DNA from: Acidobacteriota bacterium
GTDB lineage: Bacteria > Acidobacteriota > Blastocatellia > UBA7656
Direction of reading: 5' to 3'
Assembly: GCA_040754075.1 (NCBI GenBank)
Contig: JBFMDH010000025.1
Span: 1 to 64,000 of the forward strand
Length of the DNA: 64,000 bases
Position numbers and translations under genes: made by a program. Every line of letters begins with the position of its first letter. Within the stretch, counting starts at the first letter, position 1. The notes under the pieces were generated by a model that saw nothing but the letters and a program-made list of their open reading frames with translations, searched no databases and was not told the origin of the DNA. This document shows, one piece after another, positions 37,051-46,012 of the stretch.

Positions 37051-37515
37051 TCAATCCAAATCATGAATCGTGACGTTCATTCTGACTTCGCCATAAGGTG
37101 TCTGTATGGGAGCGACCAGGGTTTCATAACATCTATCGAAACTTTCCAGATTGGTTCCCTTAATGACGAGTGGTGGGGTCATTTTTAATCGTGTACCGTT
37201 GTTGTTAATTTGAGAAATAGCCCGCCCGATAGCCATCGAAGAAAGTTCGGCAATCGAACTGCTGACCATCGAATCCATCTCTTTCGGTTCTTCACCTATC
37301 AGGTGGGCACCCAGTTTCATGGAAGTATTTAAATCCATATCAAAAATCACGCGACCATGCGCTTCCCCCGCCAGCCCGATAATCGTAATCACTTCGCTGC
37401 CGGTTACCGGCGTCGCCTGCATGTCGATTGACGCTACATCAACATCAGAACCTAATAATTCATACAAAAGTTCCTTTGTTGAACTGATGAATATTTTGAC
37501 GAAATCTAATCTCAT
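37051..37515 (-). CDS. cheX: CheX-like protein, catalytic Asn replaced by Ser
   Basis: A 154-aa protein of the CheC/CheX phosphatase family, which removes phosphate from CheY-P. The helix that carries the active residues reads AELSSMAIGRA (about 97-107). The family motif has Glu then Asn three residues later; here the Glu is present but the Asn position is Ser. Activity may be lost or altered. GAGG lies eight bases before ATG 37515; the TTG at 37539 is rejected. It follows cheY by 20 bp. Confidence 0.75.
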   Translation of the reverse strand: MRLDFVKIFISSTKELLYELLGSDVDVASIDMQATPVTGSEVITIIGLAGEAHGRVIFDMDLNTSMKLGAHLIGEEPKEMDSMVSSSIAELSSMAIGRAISQINNNGTRLKMTPPLVIKGTNLESFDRCYETLVAPIQTPYGEVRMNVTIHDLD

Positions 37516-37535
37516 GTTGAAAACCTCAACGACTT

Positions 37536-37940
37536 TCAAACCACATTTAAAACACGTTCGAGAGTCATCTTTAACATATCTATAGTTACCGGTTTCGAGA
37601 TAAACCCTTTGGCTCCTGCTTCAAAAGCTTCATCAACCATATCTTTATAATCAACCGAGCTAATCATAATGACGCGCGCCGAGGGGTCTGACTCGCAAAT
37701 CTTTTTGACGGTTTCGACGCCCTCCATTCCCGGCATGACAATATCCATTAAGACAAAATCGGGTTTTAACAATTTATATTTGGCAATGGCTTCAGCGCCG
37801 CTGGTCGCTTCGTTGGCAGTCACGTTTTGTAGCTCACCAATTAATCGTTTCAGGTGAAAACGCATAAATGCCGAATCATCAACGACCAGACAGGTCATTG
37901 GCGACATCCCTAGCGATAATTTATCTACGGTTCCCGACAT
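37536..37940 (-). CDS. cheY: CheY-like response regulator
   Basis: A 134-aa receiver domain with LVVDDSAF (acidic pair), FVLMDIVMPG (phospho-acceptor Asp), MISSVD (switch Ser) and GFISKP (Lys). ATG 37940 is set by GGGAGGAAGTGT directly upstream. The start overlaps the cheB end by 20 bp. It is probably the direct target of CheA and of the CheX-like phosphatase that follows. Confidence 0.9.
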   Translation of the reverse strand: MSGTVDKLSLGMSPMTCLVVDDSAFMRFHLKRLIGELQNVTANEATSGAEAIAKYKLLKPDFVLMDIVMPGMEGVETVKKICESDPSARVIMISSVDYKDMVDEAFEAGAKGFISKPVTIDMLKMTLERVLNVV

Positions 37941-39021
37941 ACACTTCCTCCCTATGTCCACGTTGTCCGATTGTAGTGATCAGGTGCGAGGCCATCTCTT
38001 TTAAAGGTGCGACAAAATCTACGAAACCCTTTTCCACTGCGACGCGGGGCATACCATAAACCACACAACTTTCGCGATCCTGAGCGATGGTAAAGCCACC
38101 GGCTTGTTTGATTTCCCCCAATCCATTGGCTCCATCACTTCCCATTCCAGTCATTAAAACCCCGGTGACGTTTGCGCCATATTCTTCCGCAACCGATTTG
38201 AACAACACATCGACGGATGGCATATGCCCATTGACCAACCGCCCTCTTTCCAGGAGAACGACGCCCCCGTTTTCCAAACGTGTGACTTTCATATGAGCAT
38301 TGCCGGGAGCAATTAAAACTCTTCCGGGTAAAATCAAATCGCCATTAATTGCTTCTTTGACTTCCAATTCACAAATCTCGTTCAACCATTTGGCAAACGA
38401 AGCGGTAAAACTATCCATCATATGCTGCACGATTAAAATTCCGGCATCGATATCAGCCGGGATTTTAGGCAACATATAGCGCAAGGCGTTGGGTCCGCCG
38501 GATGATGAGCCGATGGCGATTATTTTTTGAGCACATTTTTCATTTGCGCCGAATACCCTTTTCCTCTGAATACGGGGTTGCCGCAAATCACGTTGTCTCG
38601 GTTTTACCGGTATGACCCCGCGCGCCGCGGCTTTAACTTTCAAAATCAACTCTTCAGCCATCTCGCCGACATTCAAATAACTTTTCGGTTTATACACGAA
38701 ATCAACCGCGCCGATTTCCAGAGCCTCCATCGTCAGCGCCGCGCCGTGCGTCGTCAGCGAACTGAGCATCACAACCGGAATTTGATGATTTGAAACCAGG
38801 TGTTTCAAAGCGGTCATTCCATCCATCCTCGGCATATCGACATCCAGGGTTACCACATCGGGTTTTAATTGATCTACTTTGTTGATTGCGAAATCTCCGT
38901 CGATTGCCGTAGCGATTACCTCAATTGATTTATCGCGGGCTAATAGATTGGAAATCAGCTTGCGCATTACCGCTGAATCATCCACCACCAGCACACGAAT
39001 TTTTTTCGGATTATCCTGCAT
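37921..39021 (-). CDS. cheB: Chemotaxis methylesterase CheB
   Basis: Demethylates or deamidates receptor glutamates for adaptation. The 366-aa protein has a receiver domain (about 8-120, LVVDDSAVMR, LDVDMPRMDG), a linker, and a CheB catalytic domain (about 175-350). Catalytic residues sit in IGSSSGGP (Ser), ILIVQHM (His) and LMTGMGSDGA (Asp). The ATG at 39021 overlaps the cheA end by 11 bp, which implies coupling. Confidence 0.95.
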   Translation of the reverse strand: MQDNPKKIRVLVVDDSAVMRKLISNLLARDKSIEVIATAIDGDFAINKVDQLKPDVVTLDVDMPRMDGMTALKHLVSNHQIPVVMLSSLTTHGAALTMEALEIGAVDFVYKPKSYLNVGEMAEELILKVKAAARGVIPVKPRQRDLRQPRIQRKRVFGANEKCAQKIIAIGSSSGGPNALRYMLPKIPADIDAGILIVQHMMDSFTASFAKWLNEICELEVKEAINGDLILPGRVLIAPGNAHMKVTRLENGGVVLLERGRLVNGHMPSVDVLFKSVAEEYGANVTGVLMTGMGSDGANGLGEIKQAGGFTIAQDRESCVVYGMPRVAVEKGFVDFVAPLKEMASHLITTIGQRGHREEVYVGNRR

Positions 39022-40756
39022 TAACCCTCTTTTCAATACTGCGACTCCGCTCGTACCGGATGACTTTGCGGAACATCATTTCTGCATCCATGATGAGTGC
39101 CACTTTGCCATCACCCAGAACCGAAGCTCCGGCTAACGCTTCGTTTTGCACCCAACTACTATCCAATGGTTTAATCACCAACTCCTGATCGCCAATCAAA
39201 GAGTCCGCGATGATGCCATATTTTTTACTGCCTACATTGAGAACAATGATGAAATATTGGTCGGGGATTTTTCTAAATCCTCCGCCTACTCCACCCTTTC
39301 TTCGGTCAAACCCCAGTACGACACCCGGTCGCACCAGAGAAATAAATTCATCTCGCAATCGAAAGGTTTCAAAGCCATCCAGCGATAAAAAGCTTCTCGC
39401 TTCGGCTCGGGCAATCTCACGAATCGAAAGCAATGGCAGCGCAAACAATTGTCCGCTGGATTGAAACAACATGGCGCGGATGATTGCCAGCGTCAGTGGC
39501 ATTCTGAGCGTGAAGGTGGTGCCCAGTCCCGATTCACTTTTTACACTGATGCTGCCGCGCAACTGTTCAACCGAGGCTTTAACCGCTGACATTCCCACTC
39601 CGCGTCCTGAAATGTGGGTAATGGCTTTAGCCGTCGAAACCCCCTGATGAAAAATCAATTCCAGAACCTCTTCTTCGGTTAATTTTTCAACCTCTGAAGC
39701 GTTGAGGATTCCTTCTTCAATCACCTTTTTCTTTATCGAATCCTTATCAATGCCGCGCCCGTCATCGCTCACCTCGACGACCACCTGATTGCCTTCGTGA
39801 AAGGCGCGCAGATTGATTTTTGCGACTTCGGGCTTGCCCGTTAGTTTCCTTTCTTCGAGAGATTCGATGCCGTGGTCAACAGCATTTCTCAATAAATGCA
39901 GAGTCGGCTCATAAAGCAAATCCACCAACGCCCGATCCAGTTCGGTTTCACCGCCAACAGATTCCAGGTCAACCAATTTTCCGGTTTCGTTCGCAAGTTC
40001 ACGCATCGGTCTGGCAAAGCGTTTAAACACCTGATCGATAGTGACCATGCGCATTTTCAAAACACTTTTATGAAATTGACCGATCAGTTTGCCCATTTGC
40101 GAATTTGCGTTATTGAATTGTTCGTACAATTCGTGGTGTCGCGAATTGCTTTCAATCTCCGGTTCCATCTGATTGATGATGGAACGCGCGATAACCATCT
40201 CCCCTGCCAGATTCAACAATTCATCGATTTTTGCCGCTTCAACCCGAACATAATCCCGTTTGGCTTTGCCCCCATTCATTTTCTTTGCGTCGGCGTTGGC
40301 TTCCGAGTGAATGGGTTCACCTTCGTCAGCAAGTATCAAGGGAATTTCGGCAACGGCATTCTCAAGGTTTGCATTACTCAACTTCGCAATCAGATTTTGC
40401 GCGACTTCCGGTTTCACATCCTGAATATCTTCGGTCGCAATTGCCGCTTTGATTTCATCAAGCGCCTGTAAAATTAAATCAACTGCGTGCGCCTCAAACT
40501 TTCCGCCCTGATGAATCAGCACATCTAAAAAATCTTCAATCCGGTGGGTAATTTCTTTGACCCCATGTAAATCGATACAGGCCGAATCTCCCTTGATGGT
40601 GTGCGCGCCGCGACGCAATCGCGCCAGCGTTTCCGCATCCCCCCCAAGAGTTTCAAGCGCCAGCAAATCCTGCGTCATCTCATCCAATATCTGTAATGAC
40701 TGGTCACGAAATACCGCGAATAACTGGTCTAGTTCTTCTTTGTTGAAATCTTCCAT
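39011..40756 (-). CDS. cheA: Chemotaxis histidine kinase CheA
   Basis: A 581-aa kinase. The Hpt domain (about 8-115) carries the phospho-accepting His in AHTIKGDS (His52). No clear CheY-binding P2 domain is seen; a low-complexity linker (about 125-165) takes its place. P3 dimerisation (about 170-235), the P4 ATPase with HLLRNAVDHG and VSDDGRGID (about 290-430), and a C-terminal CheW-like P5 domain (about 440-575) follow. AAGGG precedes ATG 40756. Loss of P2 is common outside enteric bacteria. Confidence 0.95.
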   Translation of the reverse strand: MEDFNKEELDQLFAVFRDQSLQILDEMTQDLLALETLGGDAETLARLRRGAHTIKGDSACIDLHGVKEITHRIEDFLDVLIHQGGKFEAHAVDLILQALDEIKAAIATEDIQDVKPEVAQNLIAKLSNANLENAVAEIPLILADEGEPIHSEANADAKKMNGGKAKRDYVRVEAAKIDELLNLAGEMVIARSIINQMEPEIESNSRHHELYEQFNNANSQMGKLIGQFHKSVLKMRMVTIDQVFKRFARPMRELANETGKLVDLESVGGETELDRALVDLLYEPTLHLLRNAVDHGIESLEERKLTGKPEVAKINLRAFHEGNQVVVEVSDDGRGIDKDSIKKKVIEEGILNASEVEKLTEEEVLELIFHQGVSTAKAITHISGRGVGMSAVKASVEQLRGSISVKSESGLGTTFTLRMPLTLAIIRAMLFQSSGQLFALPLLSIREIARAEARSFLSLDGFETFRLRDEFISLVRPGVVLGFDRRKGGVGGGFRKIPDQYFIIVLNVGSKKYGIIADSLIGDQELVIKPLDSSWVQNEALAGASVLGDGKVALIMDAEMMFRKVIRYERSRSIEKRVNAG

Positions 40757-40765
40757 TCGACCCTT

Positions 40766-41644
40766 TTACACTTCTAACTTGTAAGCAATGCCACGATTTT
40801 TATGGAACATCGAAAATTTATTCGACAGTCCCTGTAAACTTTCGGCGTGCCCGACAAATAAATACCCTCCGGGAACCAGGCAATTGACAAAGCGATTAAT
40901 CAATCGCTTCTGCTCCTCGGCATCAAAATAAATCATCACGTTGCGACAGAAAATAACGTCGAGATTTCTCAGTCCGTTATCATTTTTCAAATTGTGATAG
41001 TCAAATATCACGCGCTTTTTAACTGCCTCTTTTATCTGATACCCGTCATTGATGGGGTTGAAATATTTCGCCAATAAATCCGGCTCAACACACTTAACCT
41101 GCTCAGTTTTATAAAAGCCGAGCTGCGCGCGTTCCAGCGCCGTAAACGACAAATCCGATGCAAACACCCGGCTCATCATTGAATCGCTTTCGGGAATCGC
41201 TTCAAGCAACGTCATCGCCAAACTATACGGTTCTTGACCGGTCGAGCAACCGGCGCTCCAGATGCGCAAAATTTTCGAGCTGCTCTTTTCTTTTTTGGCA
41301 ATCAATTCCGGCAAAACGACATCGGTAAATAAATCGAATTGCGGTTTGTTTCGGAAAAACGAGGTTTCGCCAATCGTTAAAACATCGAATAAAACCGGCA
41401 ATTCATTCAGGCGATTTTTGGAACTCGAAACCAGATAGAAATACTCCCCCACCGTATGGATGCCTAATTCTTCCATGCGGCGTTTCAACCGGGATTCCAA
41501 AAACAGTTTCTTCTCTTTACTCAAACTGATGCCACACTCTTTGTAAATCAGGTCACGAAACAGAGTGAATTCCTCATCGGATATCGATAACGAAATCAAC
41601 CCGGTTGCTTTATTAAGCGTGAAATCAGTTAAAGTATTCTGCAT
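40766..41644 (-). CDS. cheR: Chemotaxis methyltransferase CheR
   Basis: Methylates receptor glutamates with S-adenosylmethionine. The 292-aa protein has an N-terminal helical domain (about 20-85) and the CheR methyltransferase fold with IWSAGCSTGQEPYSLAM (SAM loop, about 127-143) and VIFCRNVMIYFD (about 228-239). GAGG lies before ATG 41644. cheA follows after 9 bp. Confidence 0.95.
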   Translation of the reverse strand: MQNTLTDFTLNKATGLISLSISDEEFTLFRDLIYKECGISLSKEKKLFLESRLKRRMEELGIHTVGEYFYLVSSSKNRLNELPVLFDVLTIGETSFFRNKPQFDLFTDVVLPELIAKKEKSSSKILRIWSAGCSTGQEPYSLAMTLLEAIPESDSMMSRVFASDLSFTALERAQLGFYKTEQVKCVEPDLLAKYFNPINDGYQIKEAVKKRVIFDYHNLKNDNGLRNLDVIFCRNVMIYFDAEEQKRLINRFVNCLVPGGYLFVGHAESLQGLSNKFSMFHKNRGIAYKLEV

Positions 41645-41658
41645 TCAAAAACCTCGAT

Positions 41659-42156
41659 TTACGCTAACTGCCGTTGTTCAATCACCTCTCGCTGGCGTTC
41701 AATCACCGTCATCACTTCATCAAGTTCGGTAAAAATCTCTTCGGTTAATGCTTTGCGTAAATCAACTAAGGTAATAAACCGATTGTTCAAATTGACGATT
41801 CCGGAAACATATTCAACACCCATTTCTGAAATAATATCGGGTGCCGGTTCCAACAAATCATCGGTTACTTTGATAACTTCGGAAGCGTCATCAACAATCA
41901 ACCCGACTAATTTGTTTTCAAGTCTGGCGATGATGATGCGCACATTGTTGTGTTGTTCGATTTTTCGGGCGCGCAGGCGTTTCCTGAAATCAAGCACCGG
42001 AACCAGATTGCCTCTCAAGTTCATGACGCCTTCGACATAATCTTCGGTTTCCGGTACGGGCGTGATATTCCCCATCACCAAAATCTCTTTGGTTAAAAGA
42101 ATATCCAACGCGAATTCTTCCTGACCGACTTTGAAAACAATCAATTGCCGCTTCAC
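41659..42156 (-). CDS. cheW: Chemotaxis coupling protein CheW
   Basis: Links receptors to CheA. The 165-aa CheW fold has FALDILLTKEI, MNLRGNLVPVLDFRKRL and GLIVDDASEVIKV. The start is GTG at 42156, with GGAGGTG nine bases upstream; the TTG at 42180 overlaps the receptor stop and has no such site. It lies 20 bp after the receptor gene. Confidence 0.92.
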   Translation of the reverse strand: MKRQLIVFKVGQEEFALDILLTKEILVMGNITPVPETEDYVEGVMNLRGNLVPVLDFRKRLRARKIEQHNNVRIIIARLENKLVGLIVDDASEVIKVTDDLLEPAPDIISEMGVEYVSGIVNLNNRFITLVDLRKALTEEIFTELDEVMTVIERQREVIEQRQLA

Positions 42157-42176
42157 GTTTGCCGTCACCTCCAAAA

Positions 42177-45100
42177 TCAATAGCGCATCGGGGTATATCC
42201 GCCGCCCAGATTGTCATCCCCCTGCGGCGGATAATTGAATGAATAATGACCTTCCAATTCTCCGCGCACACGGAATCTCGAAATCGCTTCGTTGAGTTGT
42301 TCGGAAAGCGTCACCATGCCTTGAATCGTCTGCGCGGTTTCATGCGCTCCGGCTGAAGTTTCAATGGTGATGCTGGAAATCGTCTGCATGGCGCTTGACA
42401 GGTTGCGCGTCACTCTCGCCTGCTCGTCGGCTGCCGTTGAAATTTCTTCAATCAAATCGGCTGACAGGTTTACCGCCGCCGAAATATCCTTCAACGCGCC
42501 ACTTGCCTGTTCGGCGACCCGGCTGCCATCTTCGACTTCGTGAATGCCTTTGCTCATGGCTTCCTGCGCCTCGGCGGTTTCCTTTTGAATCGATTTAATT
42601 AAATTGCCAACATCCTTGGTCGCTTTGGCTGAGCGTTCAGCGAGTTTGCGAATCTCTTCGGCAACCACGCTGAAACCGACACCGGCTTGCCCGGCGTGTG
42701 CGGCTTCGATTGCCGCATTCAAAGCCAGCAAATTGGTTTGCGCGGCAATTTCATCAATCAAATCGAGAATTTCCGAAATTTCATTGCTGCGTTGACCAAG
42801 CGACCGCATCTTTTCCGAAGTCATCTGCACTGCGGAAATGATTCGTCCCATCGCATCGACGGTGTAACGAACCGATTCGCCGCCGCGTTCGGCAAGCATA
42901 TAAGCCTGACGCGCCGCATCGGCAGAAGCCTGGGAATTTTTCGATACTTGAGTCATGGATGCCGCCATCTCTTCTACGGCGCTTGAGGTGTTAGTGATTT
43001 CATCAGCCTGACGTTGTGCGCCGACAGCCATCTGTTCAGATGCCGCAAGGATTTCAATGGCGCTTGATGAAACCGACAGTCCGATTTGTTTGACCTGAAC
43101 CAACATTTGCGAGAAATGGTCGAGCATTTTGTTGACCAGTTGAACCACACGACCTACCGCCTCTTCACTCTCATTTCCACGTCCGGTTAAATCACCTTCG
43201 GAAACTTTTGTCGCCAGCGTCAAAAATTCCGCAAGTTCATTTTCGACCTGTTTTTCAATTAATTTCCTTTCGGTAATATCGGTTGCAACATTCAACACGC
43301 ATGGCTCTTCATCCAGATAGAAGACTTCTGCTGAAAGTAAAACCGTTCGGGTTTCCCCGGTCTTCGTATGTAAAACGATTTCCGTATTCCTAAATGAAGT
43401 CGAATCGTTCAACATCTTCTGCAATTTGTTCAGGTCTTTTGCGGAATAAAGGTTCAACTCCTGAATGGTGCTGCTTAATACTTCCAAGCGAGTGTAGCCG
43501 GATGCCTGCAAGAAGGTGTCATTGACGTCAATAAAGGTGCCGTCGTTCAACCGGTTGATAGTCATGATGAGCGGGCAGAAATTGAAGGTTTTTGAAAACC
43601 GCTCTTCGGTAAGCCGCAATTCCTTTTCCGATTGTTTCAACTCGGTCACATCATTGCTCACCCCGATAAAATAAACTTCTCCGTCAATGTTGATTGCCAC
43701 CCCGGAATAGAGAATGATGCGAACCTCTCCCTGTTTGGTTCGATAGAGCAGTTCCAAATTACGAAATGACCCATTCTCTTTAACCAGTTGATTAATTTTT
43801 TCCTGATCATCGGGTGAAATCAGGTTCAATTCGGTAGCCGATTTGCCGATGGCTTCTTCGCGGGTATAACCGGTGGTAATCAGGAAGTGATCATTTACTT
43901 CTTGATATTTACCGCGCGCATTATTGATGCTCATGCTGAGCGGCGAAAAGTTAAATATCTTGGAAAATCGTTCCTGAGACAGACGTAACTCTTTCTCTTT
44001 TAGTTTACTTTCCGTGATGTCGGACAAGATTCCGATATGTTCGATGACCTGTCCATGTTCATCCGAAATGGAATCGGCTCTCAGCGCAACCAAAATTTCC
44101 TTGCCTCCGGCGGTAAGCATTTGAACTTCACCATTCCAGGAGGTTTGGGAATTTAAATGCAGGTTTATATCACTCACTAATTGCTGGTCTTTGCAAAGGA
44201 GCGACAGTCCCTCGCCATCTTTTATCTCTTCGGCGGTATAGCCGAATGTATCTGTGAATTTTTTGTTGCAGTAATAGGTTTCTTTGGTGGTGTCGAAAAT
44301 AAAAATGGCATCCTGACAACTTTCGATTGCCTGGGTAATGCCCATCAATGCCAACTTCTGTTCAACTTCGACATTGACCATCTCTTCAAGTCTGGACAAC
44401 ATCTGGTTAAACCCATCACCGACTTTTTCTAACTCGTCACCGGTGGTGATCTTGGCTCTGGCGCTTAAATTTCCGTCGATAACCTCTTCGGTGGTTTGAT
44501 GTAAATTTTGAATAGCCGCCGAAAAACTGTTGGCAAAAATCAGTGAGAAGCCGCCGAAAATCGCAAATAAAATCAGCCCGGTTATGATGATCGAACTCAA
44601 CATTCGAGTGGCTGGCGCATAAACCTCGTTGTAACTGTTATCAACCATCAACACCCAGCCGAATCCCGGAAAGGTGAAGGAATTGTTTCCGGCACCTCTG
44701 GATTGCTGAAATGAAACCAACCGCAATTCGTTTTCCTTGGTTACCGGATTGATGCCATCAAAATTGAACAGCCCGGAGATTTTGTTCGTGCCGGCATCAA
44801 CATTGGTGCTTTTACGGATTTTTTCCGGTGCAGATTTACCGCGCCTGTCAATCTCCGGATGCAAAATGATATTGCCGTCGCGATTAATCACATAGGCAAA
44901 ACCGCTATCATACTCTTTAAACCGCGAAATATAATCCTGTACATCCTGTAGGTTGTATGCCGTCTTTAATACGCCGTTGGGTTGGCCGGTTTTCGGATGA
45001 GGAATTGCCACACATATTTCAATCTCCCACGTCCCTGTGACCTTATCCAAACTCAAATCGCTGAGGTAATAGCCGTTTTTCATGGCTTTTTGCCACCATT

Positions 45101-45638
45101 GCTCATCGCTTTGCACAAAGTCTTCGGTCATGCTGCTCATACCGACAGTCAATCCATATCTATCGGTAAAAAACATGCGGTCGAAAACCCCTTTTAAATG
45201 GCTTTTTTCACGCAGAAATTCAGAGGTTTCCCAGGATTTATCATCAAGTGTGTGGGTCTGTTTAAACTGTTCTTCGAGTGTGGCGATCTGCTGAACTCCC
45301 GGCTGCGAGTTAATCGAAAGTTTTTCAGCCGTTAGCGCAGACTGTTCGACTTTTTCCCGAATAAATTGATCGTTTGCAATTGTCCGGACAAACTGAATAT
45401 TTTCAAAAACCAGCAGATCGACGGTTTCCATCATCGATTGTGAACTTTTCTTCAGATTTCCGCTTGAATCAATGGCATTAAAAAAGCTGCGGTAAGCGAT
45501 AACGCAGGTCAAAAGTATCGAAAACCCGGTAATAATGATGCTTACCAGCACAAGCTTTTTCTTGACGCTTTTTAGTCCAAGATTGCTTAAAAAAGAAAAT
45601 AGGTCAAAACTCATTGGATTATCCATTTGCCCTCTCAC
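42177..45638 (-). CDS. Methyl-accepting chemotaxis protein with dCache, HAMP and three PAS domains
   Basis: A large receptor of 1153 aa. TM1 (about 30-50), an extracytoplasmic dCache-type sensor (about 55-330), TM2 (about 345-368), HAMP (about 370-425), three PAS domains (about 430-545, 555-670, 680-800), a second HAMP-like stretch (about 805-855) and the signalling domain (about 860-1115) follow in order. The conserved hairpin tip is in [20 protein letters not shown]. The C-terminus (…GYTPMRY) has no NWETF-like CheR tether. It is the first and only receptor of the cluster. GTG 45638 has GGAGG five bases upstream; ATG 45626 is an alternative. Three PAS domains suggest it also senses a cytoplasmic signal such as redox, inferred only. 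Confidence 0.93.
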   Translation of the reverse strand: MRGQMDNPMSFDLFSFLSNLGLKSVKKKLVLVSIIITGFSILLTCVIAYRSFFNAIDSSGNLKKSSQSMMETVDLLVFENIQFVRTIANDQFIREKVEQSALTAEKLSINSQPGVQQIATLEEQFKQTHTLDDKSWETSEFLREKSHLKGVFDRMFFTDRYGLTVGMSSMTEDFVQSDEQWWQKAMKNGYYLSDLSLDKVTGTWEIEICVAIPHPKTGQPNGVLKTAYNLQDVQDYISRFKEYDSGFAYVINRDGNIILHPEIDRRGKSAPEKIRKSTNVDAGTNKISGLFNFDGINPVTKENELRLVSFQQSRGAGNNSFTFPGFGWVLMVDNSYNEVYAPATRMLSSIIITGLILFAIFGGFSLIFANSFSAAIQNLHQTTEEVIDGNLSARAKITTGDELEKVGDGFNQMLSRLEEMVNVEVEQKLALMGITQAIESCQDAIFIFDTTKETYYCNKKFTDTFGYTAEEIKDGEGLSLLCKDQQLVSDINLHLNSQTSWNGEVQMLTAGGKEILVALRADSISDEHGQVIEHIGILSDITESKLKEKELRLSQERFSKIFNFSPLSMSINNARGKYQEVNDHFLITTGYTREEAIGKSATELNLISPDDQEKINQLVKENGSFRNLELLYRTKQGEVRIILYSGVAINIDGEVYFIGVSNDVTELKQSEKELRLTEERFSKTFNFCPLIMTINRLNDGTFIDVNDTFLQASGYTRLEVLSSTIQELNLYSAKDLNKLQKMLNDSTSFRNTEIVLHTKTGETRTVLLSAEVFYLDEEPCVLNVATDITERKLIEKQVENELAEFLTLATKVSEGDLTGRGNESEEAVGRVVQLVNKMLDHFSQMLVQVKQIGLSVSSSAIEILAASEQMAVGAQRQADEITNTSSAVEEMAASMTQVSKNSQASADAARQAYMLAERGGESVRYTVDAMGRIISAVQMTSEKMRSLGQRSNEISEILDLIDEIAAQTNLLALNAAIEAAHAGQAGVGFSVVAEEIRKLAERSAKATKDVGNLIKSIQKETAEAQEAMSKGIHEVEDGSRVAEQASGALKDISAAVNLSADLIEEISTAADEQARVTRNLSSAMQTISSITIETSAGAHETAQTIQGMVTLSEQLNEAISRFRVRGELEGHYSFNYPPQGDDNLGGGYTPMRY

Positions 45639-45689
45639 CGGTTTCCTCCGTCAATTTATTCATTCTTCAAAAGTAAGATAAGGTAGAAC

Positions 45690-45892
45690 AGACAAGAACT
45701 AACTGATTCTTTTTGGGGCTTCCTGCTTGCAGGTATTGCTACCTGTTTCGCAAGGAGGGCAAAGAAAAATCTATATTTCAAGTCAGGTAACAGGTAGGAA
45801 GCGAGTATAGACATTTTGCCTGACCACACAATTGTTCGACATTTAAGGGGCAATATCAGGAGGTCGCCCCCATTATGAGGGGCATTTTTTTT
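45690..45892 (+). ncRNA. Candidate structured small RNA (or mcp leader on the other strand)
   Basis: The 374-bp gap upstream of the receptor gene holds a dense set of pairings. CTTG-CAGGTA-TTGC-TACCTG-CAAG lies at 45726-45754. GCTTCCT (45718-45724) pairs with AGGAAGC (45796-45802). GTCAGG (45782-45787) pairs with CCTGAC (45819-45824), crossing the previous helix as a pseudoknot. On the plus strand the region ends in an intrinsic terminator with no gene in front of it, which argues for a plus-strand RNA of about 200 nt. Most helices would also form in the minus-strand leader of the receptor. I do not recognise an RNA family; the 5' end is a guess. Confidence 0.4.
45866..45892 (+). terminator. 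Plus-strand intrinsic terminator without upstream gene
   Basis: GCCCC (45866-45870) and GGGGC (45879-45883) form a hairpin followed by ATTTTTTTT. An alternative GGGGC at 45847-45851 could pair with the same GCCCC, making a mutually exclusive antiterminator-like fold. It points toward the D-aminoacylase-like gene's 3' end, where nothing is coded on the plus strand. Confidence 0.7.
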
Positions 45893-45915
45893 CAGTCAAT
45901 ACTTATTTTAAATAG

Positions 45916-45952
45916 AAAAATCCGCATTTTTATTAAAAAACCTGCGGATTTT
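45916..45952 (-). terminator. Intrinsic terminator of the D-aminoacylase-like gene
   Basis: AAAATCCGCA (45917-45926) pairs with TGCGGATTTT (45943-45952). Read on the minus strand, the stem ends in a T-run. It lies 60 bp after the stop codon at 46013. Confidence 0.6.
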
Positions 45953-46012
45953 ACAATGATTAATTTTTATGGGGATGAAAACCGATTTATGCAATATGAC
46001 CGAAAAGGAGTT

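Noticed and set aside
45690-45892. Known RNA identity (SRP RNA, 6S RNA, RNase P RNA, c-di-GMP-I riboswitch)
   Set aside because: The CAGG and GGAAGC pieces recall SRP RNA, but the conserved tetraloop and internal loop order is absent. The GEMM core and the RNase P GAGGAAAGUCC box are also absent. Only a structured-RNA candidate is kept.
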